A stretch of DNA of 7,845 nucleotides from Pseudomonadota bacterium (GCA_023445955.1 JAEXJH010000154.1:1-7845), one strand, 5' to 3'. Shown: positions 1 to 6,411, numbered from the stretch's first letter. The notes: generated by a model from the sequence alone, not told the origin. Translations and numbers: made by a program.

Positions 1-1047
1 GGCTACGACGTCGTCGGCGTCACGCTGCAGCTCTACGACCATGGCGCCGCGACCGCCCGCAAAGGCGCGTGCTGCGCCGGCCGTGACATCCACGACGCGC
101 GCGAGGTCGCGGGGCGGCTCGGCATCCCGCATTACGTGCTCGACTACGAGCGGCGGTTCCGCGAGGCGGTGATCGAGCCTTTCGCCGAGGCCTATGTGAA
201 GGGCGAAACGCCGATCCCCTGCGTCGCCTGCAACCAGACGGTCAAGTTTCTGGACCTGCTGGACATGGCCAAGGACCTCGGCGCTGCGGCGCTCGCGACC
301 GGCCACTACGTCGCCTCCCGCGCCCTCCCCGACGGAAGCCGCGGCCTGTTCCGCGCCGCCGACGAGAGCCGCGACCAGAGCTATTTTCTCTACGGCACGA
401 CGCCCGAGCAGCTCGCCATGCTGCGCTTTCCGCTGGGCGGGTTCGAGAAGGGGCGCGTGCGCGATTTCGCGCGCGATCTCGGCCTGACAGTCGCCGACAA
501 GCCCGACAGCCAGGACATCTGCTTTGTCCCCGAGGGCAAGTACACCACGGTGATCGACCGCATCCGCCCGCAAGGCGCGGAAGCGGGCGATGTCGTACAC
601 CTGGACGGCCGCGTGCTGGGCCGCCACGAGGGCGTGACCCGCTACACCATCGGCCAGCGCCGGGGCTTGAACATCGCCGTCGGCGACCCGCTGTTCGTGG
701 TCAAGATCGACGCCGACAAGCGCCAGGTCATCGTCGGCCCGCGCGAGGCCCTGCTGACCGCGTCCCTGACCCTCAAGGAAGGCAGCTGGCTGGGCGGCCA
801 GGACAGCCTGGAAGCCGCCGCCGAGGACGGCCAGCCGGTGCTGGCCCGCGTCCGCTCGACCCGCGAGCCGGTCGCCGGCCGCCTGGCGATCCGCGACGGC
901 CAGGTCTTCGTCGTGTTCGACGGCGCCGAGGAAGGCGTGGCCCCCGGCCAGGCCTGCGTGCTCTACGATCCGGCCGATCCCGAACGCGTGCTGGGCGGCG
1001 GCTTCATCGCCGGCACGACCCGGACCATGGACCTCGTCGAGGCCTGA
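1..1047 (+). CDS. mnmA: tRNA-specific 2-thiouridylase MnmA (5' end missing)
   Basis: The reading frame is open from base 1, so the start lies outside the window. The missing part should carry the N-terminal PP-loop (SGGVDSS) that binds ATP. MnmA adds sulfur to U34 of the tRNAs for Lys, Glu and Gln in the cytoplasm, receiving persulfide sulfur from the IscS/Tus relay or an equivalent. Visible landmarks match the family. The segment [15 protein letters not shown] lies just after the PP-loop region. [13 protein letters not shown] carries the first catalytic Cys (codon 229-231), ATGHY is conserved, and DSQDICF carries the second catalytic Cys (codon 520-522). These are followed by YTIGQRRG and the C-terminal beta-barrel region. 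The protein ends normally at TGA. The early [14 protein letters not shown] stretch is typical of alphaproteobacterial members. The next gene starts 26 nt downstream on the same strand, so co-transcription is plausible. The identification is very secure. Confidence 0.97.
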   Translation, partial: GYDVVGVTLQLYDHGAATARKGACCAGRDIHDAREVAGRLGIPHYVLDYERRFREAVIEPFAEAYVKGETPIPCVACNQTVKFLDLLDMAKDLGAAALATGHYVASRALPDGSRGLFRAADESRDQSYFLYGTTPEQLAMLRFPLGGFEKGRVRDFARDLGLTVADKPDSQDICFVPEGKYTTVIDRIRPQGAEAGDVVHLDGRVLGRHEGVTRYTIGQRRGLNIAVGDPLFVVKIDADKRQVIVGPREALLTASLTLKEGSWLGGQDSLEAAAEDGQPVLARVRSTREPVAGRLAIRDGQVFVVFDGAEEGVAPGQACVLYDPADPERVLGGGFIAGTTRTMDLVEA

Positions 1048-1073
1048 AGGCCGTTCCAGGCGTTGGCTCAGGG

Positions 1074-1850
1074 ATGACCAGCGCCCATATTCATCCGATG
1101 TCCCCGCTTGTTGCCCGCGTGATCGATCTCGAGACCGCCGGCTCCGGCCCGCACGATGTCTGCGAGATCGGCTGGCAGGACGTTGTGCAAGACCCGGACG
1201 GCCGTTGGCGGATCGACGACGACGGGCGGGGCTCGTCCTTGGTGAATCCCGGCCGGCCGATCACGCCCGAGACCATGGCCGTTCACCACATCATCGACGC
1301 CGACGTGGCTGGCGCGCCGTTCTGGAAGGACGTCGCGCCCAGCGCGCTGCGCCCCGAAGGCGGCGTCCAGGCCCTGGCGGCCCATCGCGCGGCCTTCGAG
1401 CAGCGCTACTGCACGCCGAAACTGGCCGGCGGGGCGCCGTGGATCTGCACCTGGAAATGCGCCCTGCGCCTGTGGCCTCACCTGCAGGGCTTCTCCAATC
1501 AGATGCTGCGCTATCAGCGAAACCCCGAAGGCCTGGTGCGCGAGCTCGGCCTGCCGGCCCACCGCGCCCTGCCCGACGCCTATGTCACCGCCCACCATCT
1601 GCGCGACATGCTGAACGAGGCTTCGCTGGAGCAGCTTCTCACCTGGAGCGCCGAGCCGGGCCTGCTGCCCCGCGTGCCCGCCGGTCCCGATCGCGGCCGG
1701 CCTTGGGACCGGCTGAGCGGCGAGGCCCTGCGAACTCTGGCTCAGGACCGCGACATCAACATCCGCTTCAGCGCCGAGACCGAGCTGCGCCGCCGGGGCG
1801 AGGCCGCTGAGCCAAAGGCCGCCCTGCCCGCCCAGCGCACGCTGCTCTAG
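1074..1850 (+). CDS. ExoX-like DEDDh 3'-5' exonuclease
   Basis: This 258-residue protein resembles exodeoxyribonuclease X, a distributive 3'-5' DNA exonuclease used in repair and recombination. Exo motif I is VIDLETAG with D18 and E20. The stretch ITPETMAVHHIIDADVAG (63-80) matches the family's 'ISPxxMAIHxIT' segment, and PWICTWKCALRLWP (122-135) closely matches the ExoX signature EWICTMKLARRLWP. Motif III is HRALPDA with H163 and D168, which makes it the DEDDh type. Motif II reads AHRAAFEQRY (103-112), with Glu109 where Asp is expected. The C-terminal part (about 195-241, GPDRGRPWDRLSG to ELRRR) resembles the small ExoX C-terminal domain. The ATG at 1074 has only a poor Shine-Dalgarno match; ATG 1098 (MSPLV) is an alternative start that leaves all motifs intact. 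The gene lies 26 nt after mnmA and is followed by a terminator. The family is secure; the exact substrate (ssDNA, dsDNA ends or RNA) is inferred. Confidence 0.85.
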   Translation: MTSAHIHPMSPLVARVIDLETAGSGPHDVCEIGWQDVVQDPDGRWRIDDDGRGSSLVNPGRPITPETMAVHHIIDADVAGAPFWKDVAPSALRPEGGVQALAAHRAAFEQRYCTPKLAGGAPWICTWKCALRLWPHLQGFSNQMLRYQRNPEGLVRELGLPAHRALPDAYVTAHHLRDMLNEASLEQLLTWSAEPGLLPRVPAGPDRGRPWDRLSGEALRTLAQDRDINIRFSAETELRRRGEAAEPKAALPAQRTLL

Positions 1851-1861
1851 GCCGCAATACG

Positions 1862-1896
1862 AAAAACCCCCGCCGGCGAACCGACGGGGGCTTTTT
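1862..1896. terminator. Bidirectional intrinsic terminator
   Basis: A stem of 10 positions (1867-1876 with 1881-1890) has a single C/A mismatch and a CGAA loop. It is followed by CTTTTT on the plus strand and preceded by AAAAA, so the minus-strand transcript also ends in a U-run. It lies 16 nt after the ExoX-like stop and 25 nt past the stop of the converging secreted-protein gene, so it can end transcription from both sides. Confidence 0.88.
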
Positions 1897-1920
1897 GCGT
1901 CACGCTAGGTGAAGCGGTGC

Positions 1921-2232
1921 TTACGCGCCGCCCGGGAAGCGGAAGGGAACCTTCACCGAACCGGTCTTGGCGCCCATCGGGAGCTTTTCGGCGATGCACA
2001 TGGCGGCCTTGTCGAAGCCCTTGCCGGCGGCGCTGTTGTCGACGACCTTGCAGTCCGACAGCTTGCCGGCGTCGGCGGTGCATTCCAGCATGACCTGAGC
2101 GGCGTCGCGGGTGTTCGCGAATTGCTGCAGGCAGCGGCCCATTTGGTCTTCGAAGCCACCGGCGGCCGAAGCGGCCTGAGCGACGAAGAAGCTGCCGGCG
2201 ATACCCGCGGCGATCGCGATCGAGAATTTCAT
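1921..2232 (-). CDS. Small secreted TonB C-terminal-domain-like protein
   Basis: This 103-residue protein begins with a clear signal peptide: MKF, a hydrophobic stretch 5-18, and a cleavage-type ASA before residue 24. The mature part has four cysteines (C34, C51, C61, C79), enough for two periplasmic disulfides. Residues about 46-99 fit the TonB C-terminal pattern: a beta strand (QVMLECTAD), the 'GxLxDCxVV' turn, 'SAAGKGFDKAAMCIA' as the helix, then 'GSVKVPFRF' as the last strand. There is no proline-rich spacer and no inner-membrane anchor remains after cleavage, so it is unlikely to energise receptors by itself. The ATG at 2232 is chosen because AAGGGG precedes it by about 8 nt and the signal peptide starts exactly there; a longer TTG start at 2292 would bury the signal peptide. 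It diverges from the DUF2200 gene. The reading frame and export are secure; the TonB-C relation is recognised from pattern only and its role is unknown. Confidence 0.8.
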   Translation of the reverse strand: MKFSIAIAAGIAGSFFVAQAASAAGGFEDQMGRCLQQFANTRDAAQVMLECTADAGKLSDCKVVDNSAAGKGFDKAAMCIAEKLPMGAKTGSVKVPFRFPGGA

Positions 2233-2360
2233 TGTTAGCTGCCCCTTGCGGCGTTCAAATCTGATGTGACTGTTTTCGCAGGCAGAAGCCAAGGAATGGC
2301 TAAGGTTCGCGGTTAATCATTTCCAAAAATGGTGAATGACCGCATGCGGAGGAAAATAGG
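2233..2360. promoter_or_regulatory. Divergent promoter region, secreted protein / DUF2200
   Basis: These 128 nt separate two divergent starts and are AT-richer than the genes, so both promoters should lie here. I see no confident -35/-10 pair. Two symmetric elements are visible. One is an imperfect repeat TCATT-T-CCA, AAAA, TGG-TG-AATGA at 2317-2339. The other is a perfect 10-bp palindrome CCGCATGCGG at 2340-2349 that runs into the DUF2200 ribosome-binding site. Confidence 0.5.
2348..2353 (+). promoter_or_regulatory. Ribosome-binding site GGAGGA for the DUF2200 gene
   Basis: GGAGGA sits 7 nt before GTG 2361. It decides this start over the in-frame GTG at 2373 and is the strongest Shine-Dalgarno sequence in the window. 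Confidence 0.8.
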
Positions 2361-2726
2361 GTGGATCAAGCCGTGACGACCAAACACCGCATCTACGGCA
2401 TGGCCTTCGCCGGCGTGTACCCGGCCTATGTCGCCAAGGCCGAGAAGAAGGGCCGCACACGGGCCGAGGTCGACCAGATCATCCTGTGGCTGACGGGCTA
2501 TTCTCCCGACGCGTTCGCGGCTCAGCTGGCCGCGCGCAAGGACATGGAAGCCTTCTTCGCCGAAGCGCCGGCGATGAACCCTGCCCGGGCGGAGATCAAA
2601 GGCACGGTCTGCGGCGTCCGCGTGCAAGAGGTGCCCGAGCCGCTGATGCGCGAGATCCGCTACCTGGACAAGCTGATCGACGAGCTGGCCAAGGGCAAGG
2701 CGATGGACAAGATCCTGCGGGGGTAG
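2361..2726 (+). CDS. DUF2200 family protein
   Basis: This 121-residue soluble protein of unknown function carries the DUF2200 signature end to end. The N-terminal block is [25 protein letters not shown] split over residues 9-33, then [12 protein letters not shown] (36-47). The C-terminal block runs through [10 protein letters not shown] and ends with [20 protein letters not shown] near the C-terminus. The length is full for the family. There is no signal peptide and no membrane segment, so it is probably cytoplasmic. GTG 2361 is the start because GGAGGA lies 7 nt upstream. The gene diverges from the secreted TonB-C-like gene and converges on the HxlR-1 regulator, with just two bases between the stop codons and no terminator between them. 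No neighbour suggests a pathway, and I do not assign a function. Confidence 0.9.
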   Translation: MDQAVTTKHRIYGMAFAGVYPAYVAKAEKKGRTRAEVDQIILWLTGYSPDAFAAQLAARKDMEAFFAEAPAMNPARAEIKGTVCGVRVQEVPEPLMREIRYLDKLIDELAKGKAMDKILRG

Positions 2727-2728
2727 GG

Positions 2729-3229
2729 TTACTCCGCCGCGATCTTGGCCGCTTCCAGCGCTTCGCCGACCGTCAGCAGGGAGTCTTCCTGCAGCGCGCG
2801 CTCCAGCTCGCCGCGCTGAACGACCTCACCACAGGCCTCGCAGGCCAGGACGGGGTGGAAGGCGCAGCCGCAGGTCTTGTGGCGGAACATCACCGGCGAC
2901 TTATCGCGGCCATAGACATAGCGGTCGCCCCACTCCGACATGGTCAGCAGCACCGGCGACAGGGCCTTGCCCTTCTCGGTCAGCCAATATTCGTGACGCG
3001 GCGGGCGCTCGGAATAGCGGCGGGTCTCCATGACGCCATGGGCGACCAGGGTCTTCAGCCGCGCGGCCAGGACGTTGCGGGCCACGCCCAGCCGCTCCTG
3101 CCACTGCTCGAAGCGCTTCACCCCGGCGAAGGCGTCGCGGAGGATCAGCAGGGTCCACGGATCGCCCACCACTTCCAGCGTGGCGGCGACCGAGCAACGT
3201 TCGTTCGTATAGTCAGCTGTGCGGCCCAT
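2729..3229 (-). CDS. HxlR-family winged-helix regulator 1, with zinc-ribbon-like tail
   Basis: This 166-residue regulator has the HxlR winged helix-turn-helix at about residues 10-105. It opens with the family Cys (ERCSVAATLEVVGDPWTLLILRD, C12), followed by the recognition region (LGVARNVLAARLKTLV) and the wing motif YSERPPRHEYWLT. HxlR proteins bind palindromic DNA as dimers. In several members, such as YodB and HypR, the N-terminal Cys senses electrophiles or oxidants; whether C12 does so here is inference. The tail has H117, C120, C122, C130 and C133 (CGC, then CEAC), which could bind zinc. ATG 3229 is chosen because the family domain begins immediately after it; in-frame starts further upstream add low-similarity residues. 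The Shine-Dalgarno sequence is weak (CGGAAA abutting the start). It diverges from the thiolase gene, its most likely target together with itself. Confidence 0.92.
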   Translation of the reverse strand: MGRTADYTNERCSVAATLEVVGDPWTLLILRDAFAGVKRFEQWQERLGVARNVLAARLKTLVAHGVMETRRYSERPPRHEYWLTEKGKALSPVLLTMSEWGDRYVYGRDKSPVMFRHKTCGCAFHPVLACEACGEVVQRGELERALQEDSLLTVGEALEAAKIAAE

Positions 3230-3334
3230 TTTCCGAGGTTGAGGCGTTCCGCGAGGGAAAGCAAGAGAGCGTTGCGTTTGAAGATGAACCGCACTAGGTT
3301 TTTTATCGCAATTGACTCTCTCGGTTGCCACCTT

Positions 3335-3373
3335 GCGAGCGGAAGCCGGCGAAATTCGCCGACGGCCGCTCGC
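3335..3373. repeat. 39-bp imperfect palindrome in the HxlR-1/thiolase intergenic region
   Basis: Outer arms GCGAGCGG (3335-3342) and CCGCTCGC (3366-3373) and inner arms CGGCGAA (3347-3353) and TTCGCCG (3355-3361) share one centre at base 3354. In all, 16 of 19 positions pair. It may be a regulator-binding site or a hairpin in the thiolase leader; it is not a terminator, since no T-run follows. Confidence 0.75.
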
Positions 3374-3391
3374 CCCTTCTCATCACAACAT

Positions 3392-3406
3392 CGCAAGCCT
3401 CTTGCG
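3392..3406. promoter_or_regulatory. Candidate operator dyad CGCAAG-N3-CTTGCG
   Basis: A perfect 6-bp inverted repeat with a CCT spacer lies 57 nt before the thiolase start. The same TTGCG/CGCAA word recurs at 3272-3276, 3307-3311 and 3333-3337. Binding by HxlR-1 is inferred from location only. Confidence 0.4.
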
Positions 3407-3463
3407 CAGTGCGGGTGGATGAAGGCCTATCTCGCCTCAAAATCCGCCCAGGGAGCTTAATCC

Positions 3464-4651
3464 ATGTCCGCCGCTGATCCCGTCGTCATCGTCTCCTACG
3501 CCCGCACGCCGATGGGCGGCTTTCAGGGCGCGCTAGGCGGGGTGAAGGCCACCGAGCTGGGCGCGACGGCGGTCAAGGCCGCCATCGAGCGGGCCGGCGT
3601 GGCGGGCGACAAGGTCGAGCAGATCTTCATGGGCTGCGTGCTGCCGGCCGGTCTGGGCCAGGCTCCCGCCCGCCAGGCGGCGCTGGGCGCGGGCCTTCCC
3701 CTCTCGGTAGAAGCGACCACCGTCAACAAGATGTGCGGCAGCGGCATGCAGGCCGCGATCATGGCTCACGACGCTCTGAAGGCCGGCTCGGTCGACGTCG
3801 TCGTGGCCGGCGGCATGGAGAGCATGACCGGCGCGCCCTACCTGATGTCCAAGCACCGCGGCGGCGCCCGCATCGGCCACGATCAGATGTGGGACTCGAT
3901 GTACCTGGACGGGCTGGAAGACGCCTACACCCCCGGCAAGCTGATGGGCGCTTTCGCCGAAGATACGGCCGCCCAGTACCAGTTCACCCGCGAGGCCATG
4001 GACGACTACGCGACCAAGGGCCTGATGAAGGCCAAGGCCGCCGTCGCGAGCGGCGCCTTCAAGGCCGAGATCACCCCGGTCACCGTCGTCAGCCGCAAGG
4101 GGACCGAGGTGGTCGACACCGACGAGCAGCCGGTCAAGGCCGACCCGGCCAAGATCCCGACCCTGCGTCCGGCCTTCAGCCGCGACGGCGGCGTCACGGC
4201 GGCCAACAGCTCCTCGATCAGCGACGGCGCGGCCGCCCTGGTCATGACCCGCGAGAGCGTCGCCAAGGAACTCGGCCTGCCGATCCTGGCCCGCGTGGTC
4301 AGCCACGCCGCCCACGCCCACGAGCCGTCGCTGTTCGCCACCGCCCCGGTGCCGGCCATGCGCAAGGCGCTGAAGAAGGCCGGCTGGAGCATCGAGGACG
4401 TCGATCTGTTCGAAATCAACGAGGCCTTCGCTGTGGTGCCGATGGTCGCCCAGCAGGAGCTCGGCTTCGACGCAGACAAGCTGAACGTCAATGGCGGCGC
4501 CTGCGCGCTCGGCCACCCGATCGGCGCCTCGGGCGCACGGATCCTGTGCACGCTGATCAATGCGCTTCAGTCGCGCGGGAAGACGAAGGGTTTGGCTTCG
4601 CTCTGCATCGGCGGCGGTGAGGCCACGGCGATGGCGATCGAGCTGGTCTGA
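3464..4651 (+). CDS. Acetyl-CoA acetyltransferase (thiolase II type)
   Basis: This 395-residue thiolase is full length for the family. Its catalytic residues are all visible: nucleophilic Cys91 in NKMCGSGMQA, N319 in NEAF, His351 in GHPIGASG, and Cys381 in the CIGGGEATAM motif. The N-terminal SYARTPMGGFQGAL block and GGMESMTGAPYL are typical of biosynthetic/acetoacetyl-CoA thiolases. Such enzymes reversibly condense two acetyl-CoA to acetoacetyl-CoA and act in the cytoplasm. Depending on the host, they feed polyhydroxybutyrate synthesis, ketone-body use or breakdown of branched amino acids. No reductase, synthase or CoA-transferase is adjacent, so the pathway is not decided. ATG 3464 follows AGGGAG by 8 nt. 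It is transcribed divergently from the HxlR-1 gene, which is the likely local regulator. A GC-rich hairpin follows the stop by 10 nt. Confidence 0.95.
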   Translation: MSAADPVVIVSYARTPMGGFQGALGGVKATELGATAVKAAIERAGVAGDKVEQIFMGCVLPAGLGQAPARQAALGAGLPLSVEATTVNKMCGSGMQAAIMAHDALKAGSVDVVVAGGMESMTGAPYLMSKHRGGARIGHDQMWDSMYLDGLEDAYTPGKLMGAFAEDTAAQYQFTREAMDDYATKGLMKAKAAVASGAFKAEITPVTVVSRKGTEVVDTDEQPVKADPAKIPTLRPAFSRDGGVTAANSSSISDGAAALVMTRESVAKELGLPILARVVSHAAHAHEPSLFATAPVPAMRKALKKAGWSIEDVDLFEINEAFAVVPMVAQQELGFDADKLNVNGGACALGHPIGASGARILCTLINALQSRGKTKGLASLCIGGGEATAMAIELV

Positions 4652-4661
4652 TCCCATCTAG

Positions 4662-4692
4662 GATGCTCGCCCCGCAACGCGGGGTGAGCATC
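4662..4692 (+). terminator. GC-rich hairpin after the thiolase gene, no U-run
   Basis: Arms 4662-4675 and 4679-4692 form a 14-bp stem in which the only non-Watson-Crick pair is a G.U wobble, with an AAC loop. It starts 10 nt after the thiolase stop. No T-tract follows, so it may be a weak or factor-assisted terminator, or a 3'-end-protecting structure. It ends 16 nt before the GNAT start codon. Confidence 0.6.
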
Positions 4693-4708
4693 ACGCGTTG
4701 AAACTCTC

Positions 4709-4978
4709 ATGACCGACACCTTCCGCCACAACCCCGAACACAGCCGCTACGAGCTGGAGGTCGACGGCCTGCTGGCCGTGGCCGACTATCAGCGCTCGGG
4801 GCACCGCTTGGTGATCCCGCATGTCGAGGCCGATCCCGCCCTGCGCGGCACGGGCGCGGCCGGGCGGCTGATGACCAAAGTCGCCGAGACGGCGCGCGCC
4901 GAGGGCATGCGGATCACCCCGCTGTGCTCCTACGCCGCCGCCTGGCTGAAGCGGAACGATCCGGACCTGATCGCCTAG
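4709..4978 (+). CDS. Short GNAT-fold N-acetyltransferase (YjdJ/NATD1 type)
   Basis: This 89-residue protein is a minimal GCN5-related acetyltransferase domain. The first strands (YELEVDGLLAVADYQRSG, 14-31) lead into HVEADPALRGTGAAGRLM (38-55). That segment contains the acetyl-CoA pyrophosphate-binding motif R46-G-T-G49-A-A. The C-terminal ITPLCSYAAAWLKRN (69-83) is characteristic of the short YjdJ/NATD1 subfamily. These proteins are far smaller than ordinary GNATs, and their substrates are generally unknown. The gene is cytoplasmic by appearance. No Shine-Dalgarno sequence is apparent before ATG 4709, and a strong hairpin ends 16 nt upstream, so translation may be weak or leaderless. Its stop overlaps that of the converging M28 peptidase through a shared CTAG. 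The family is secure; the substrate is unknown. Confidence 0.88.
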   Translation: MTDTFRHNPEHSRYELEVDGLLAVADYQRSGHRLVIPHVEADPALRGTGAAGRLMTKVAETARAEGMRITPLCSYAAAWLKRNDPDLIA

Positions 4979-6348
4979 GGCGCCTTGGGGGCCGCCAGGT
5001 TCTCGAAGGCCCCGTTCGGACCCGGGAACACCACCGGGCTCTCCCAGCCGTCGGCCGTCACCGACGAGACGCCGAAGAAGTAGTCGTCGATCACCACATC
5101 CTTCAAGGTCACGGTCTCGCCCGCCGGGACCCAGCGGTTGAACGTCCAGTTCGGCTCTGTCGTCGCGCGCCACCACACCCGATAGCCTGCAGCGCCCGGC
5201 GTCGGCGACCACGAGACCTTGGTGTCGGCCCCGACCGCGCCGGCGATCTTGACGTCCGACGGCGGCTTGGGGGCCGAGGCCAGGGTGGCCATGGTGACGA
5301 GGTTCAGGCGCGTGACCTGGGCCAGGTAGGTAAAGTCCACGCCCTCGATGGTGTCGCCATAGTACTTGCCGTTCTCGGTGCGCAGGTTCTGGTGCTGGTG
5401 GTCGTAGTTCTCGACGGACTCGGTGACCCGCACCGCCGGATAGCCGGCTTCCAGCAGCGGCACCTGGTCGCCGCCGCGGCCGAAGCGGTCGGTGCGATAG
5501 ACCATCTTCACGTCGAAATTGGTCAGATAGCGGTCGGCCAGCACGTCCATGGTGCGGGCCAGGTTGCGCGAGGGGCTGTCGACCTCGCCGCCGTTATAGC
5601 GACGGCCGTTAGCCTGTTCAGGCGTCTCGACGGCCTTGGTGCCTTCCGAGAAGATCCGCACGTGGGTGTTGTCGATCAGGCCGCTGATGCCGCGGCTGTT
5701 GCCGACGATGTCGTTGTTGAGATCGGCCTCGACCTTCCAGCCGTTGGCCTTGGCGTAGTCGGCCAGCACCTTGCCGTCCAGGAGCCCCTGCTCCTCGCCC
5801 GACAGCACCGCGAACACCAGGGTGGCGGCGAACTTGTGCTTGGACAGCACCCGCGCGGCCTCCATCACCGCCGCCACGCCCGAGCCGTCGTCATTGGCCC
5901 CCGGCGCGTCGCTGGTGAAGTCCATGACGTCGGTCACGCGGCTGTCGATATGGCCGGCGATGATGATCACCCGGTCCGGATCGCTGGTCCCCTTCTGGAT
6001 GGCCAGGACGTCCATCACCTCGGTCGGGTTGGGCACGCGCTTGCCGGTGACGGTCTGCGAAGGCGTCTCGATCGTCAGGCAGCCGCCGCAGTCCTTGGCG
6101 ATCGCCTCGAAGCGGGCCTTGGTCCAGCGGCGGGCCGCACCAATGCCGCGCTTGTCCGACTTCGCATCCGACAGGGTGTGACGGGTGCCGAAGCCGACCA
6201 GCGAGCGGATCGTGCTCTCCAGCGCCTTGGGATCGACGTCGGCGGCGACGGCGCGCAGCAGCGGCTGGTCCGTGGACGGCGCCGGGGTCTCGGCATGAGC
6301 AACGCCAGCGGCCAGCAGGGCGGCGGCGAGGGCAAGGGTCAGGCGCAT
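4975..6348 (-). CDS. Exported M28-family zinc metallopeptidase with C-terminal FnIII-like domain
   Basis: This 457-residue protein has a signal peptide (1-19, ending AHA before E20, no lipobox Cys) and so should be periplasmic or secreted. The M28 core has the expected di-zinc residues: H133 and D135 in AGHIDSR, D153 in GANDDGSG, catalytic Glu185 with ligand Glu186 in SGEEQG, D213 in NNDIVGNS, and a distal His in YDHQHQ (H317 or H319). Members cleave amino acids or dipeptides from peptide N-termini. After the catalytic domain, residues about 360-445 look like a fibronectin-III-type beta sandwich (DTKVSWSPTPGAAGYRVWWR), probably a binding or stability module. C87 and C90 form a CGGC pair that could be a disulfide after export. 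ATG 6348 is preceded by GGAG at a 5-nt distance. HxlR-2 lies 63 nt upstream on the same strand, so read-through is possible. Substrate specificity cannot be read from sequence. Confidence 0.93.
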   Translation of the reverse strand: MRLTLALAAALLAAGVAHAETPAPSTDQPLLRAVAADVDPKALESTIRSLVGFGTRHTLSDAKSDKRGIGAARRWTKARFEAIAKDCGGCLTIETPSQTVTGKRVPNPTEVMDVLAIQKGTSDPDRVIIIAGHIDSRVTDVMDFTSDAPGANDDGSGVAAVMEAARVLSKHKFAATLVFAVLSGEEQGLLDGKVLADYAKANGWKVEADLNNDIVGNSRGISGLIDNTHVRIFSEGTKAVETPEQANGRRYNGGEVDSPSRNLARTMDVLADRYLTNFDVKMVYRTDRFGRGGDQVPLLEAGYPAVRVTESVENYDHQHQNLRTENGKYYGDTIEGVDFTYLAQVTRLNLVTMATLASAPKPPSDVKIAGAVGADTKVSWSPTPGAAGYRVWWRATTEPNWTFNRWVPAGETVTLKDVVIDDYFFGVSSVTADGWESPVVFPGPNGAFENLAAPKAP

Positions 6349-6411
6349 GGCGGCTCCGGGAAATCCAAGGCGCGCACGTTTCCGGCCAAGCTCGCCCGGC
6401 GCAAGCCTTTT

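Larger units (their letters stand above)
3230..3463. promoter_or_regulatory. Divergent promoter region, HxlR-1 / thiolase
   Basis: These 234 non-coding nt lie between two divergent starts and should contain both promoters. Visible elements include an AT-rich stretch at 3297-3306, an AACC/GGTT dyad at 3287-3300, and TTGACT at 3312-3317, a possible -35 for the thiolase. I see no convincing partner for that -35. Its GACTC (3314-3318) is a GANTC site, methylated by CcrM if this is a Caulobacter. A 39-bp palindrome (3335-3373) and a CGCAAG/CTTGCG dyad (3392-3406) follow, then the thiolase ribosome-binding site AGGGAG (3450-3455). I see no small gene here. Confidence 0.6.

Noticed and set aside
2233..2292. 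A 20-residue N-terminal extension of the secreted protein from a TTG start
   Set aside because: A good ribosome-binding site and a signal peptide begin at ATG 2232; the extension would bury the signal peptide.
3230..3331. A 34-residue N-terminal extension of HxlR-1
   Set aside because: The HxlR domain starts right after ATG 3229 and the extension reads through promoter-like AT-rich DNA.
2486..3460. A 324-codon plus-strand frame running from DUF2200 through HxlR-1 to the thiolase promoter
   Set aside because: It overlaps two well-supported genes in other frames and has no domain signature.
3533..4657. A 374-codon open frame on the minus strand opposite the thiolase
   Set aside because: The thiolase frame carries all catalytic residues; the antisense product has no recognisable motif and biased composition.
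6379..6411. Possible hairpin plus T-run on the plus strand between M28 and HxlR-2
   Set aside because: The stem is short with mismatches, and no plus-strand gene ends there.
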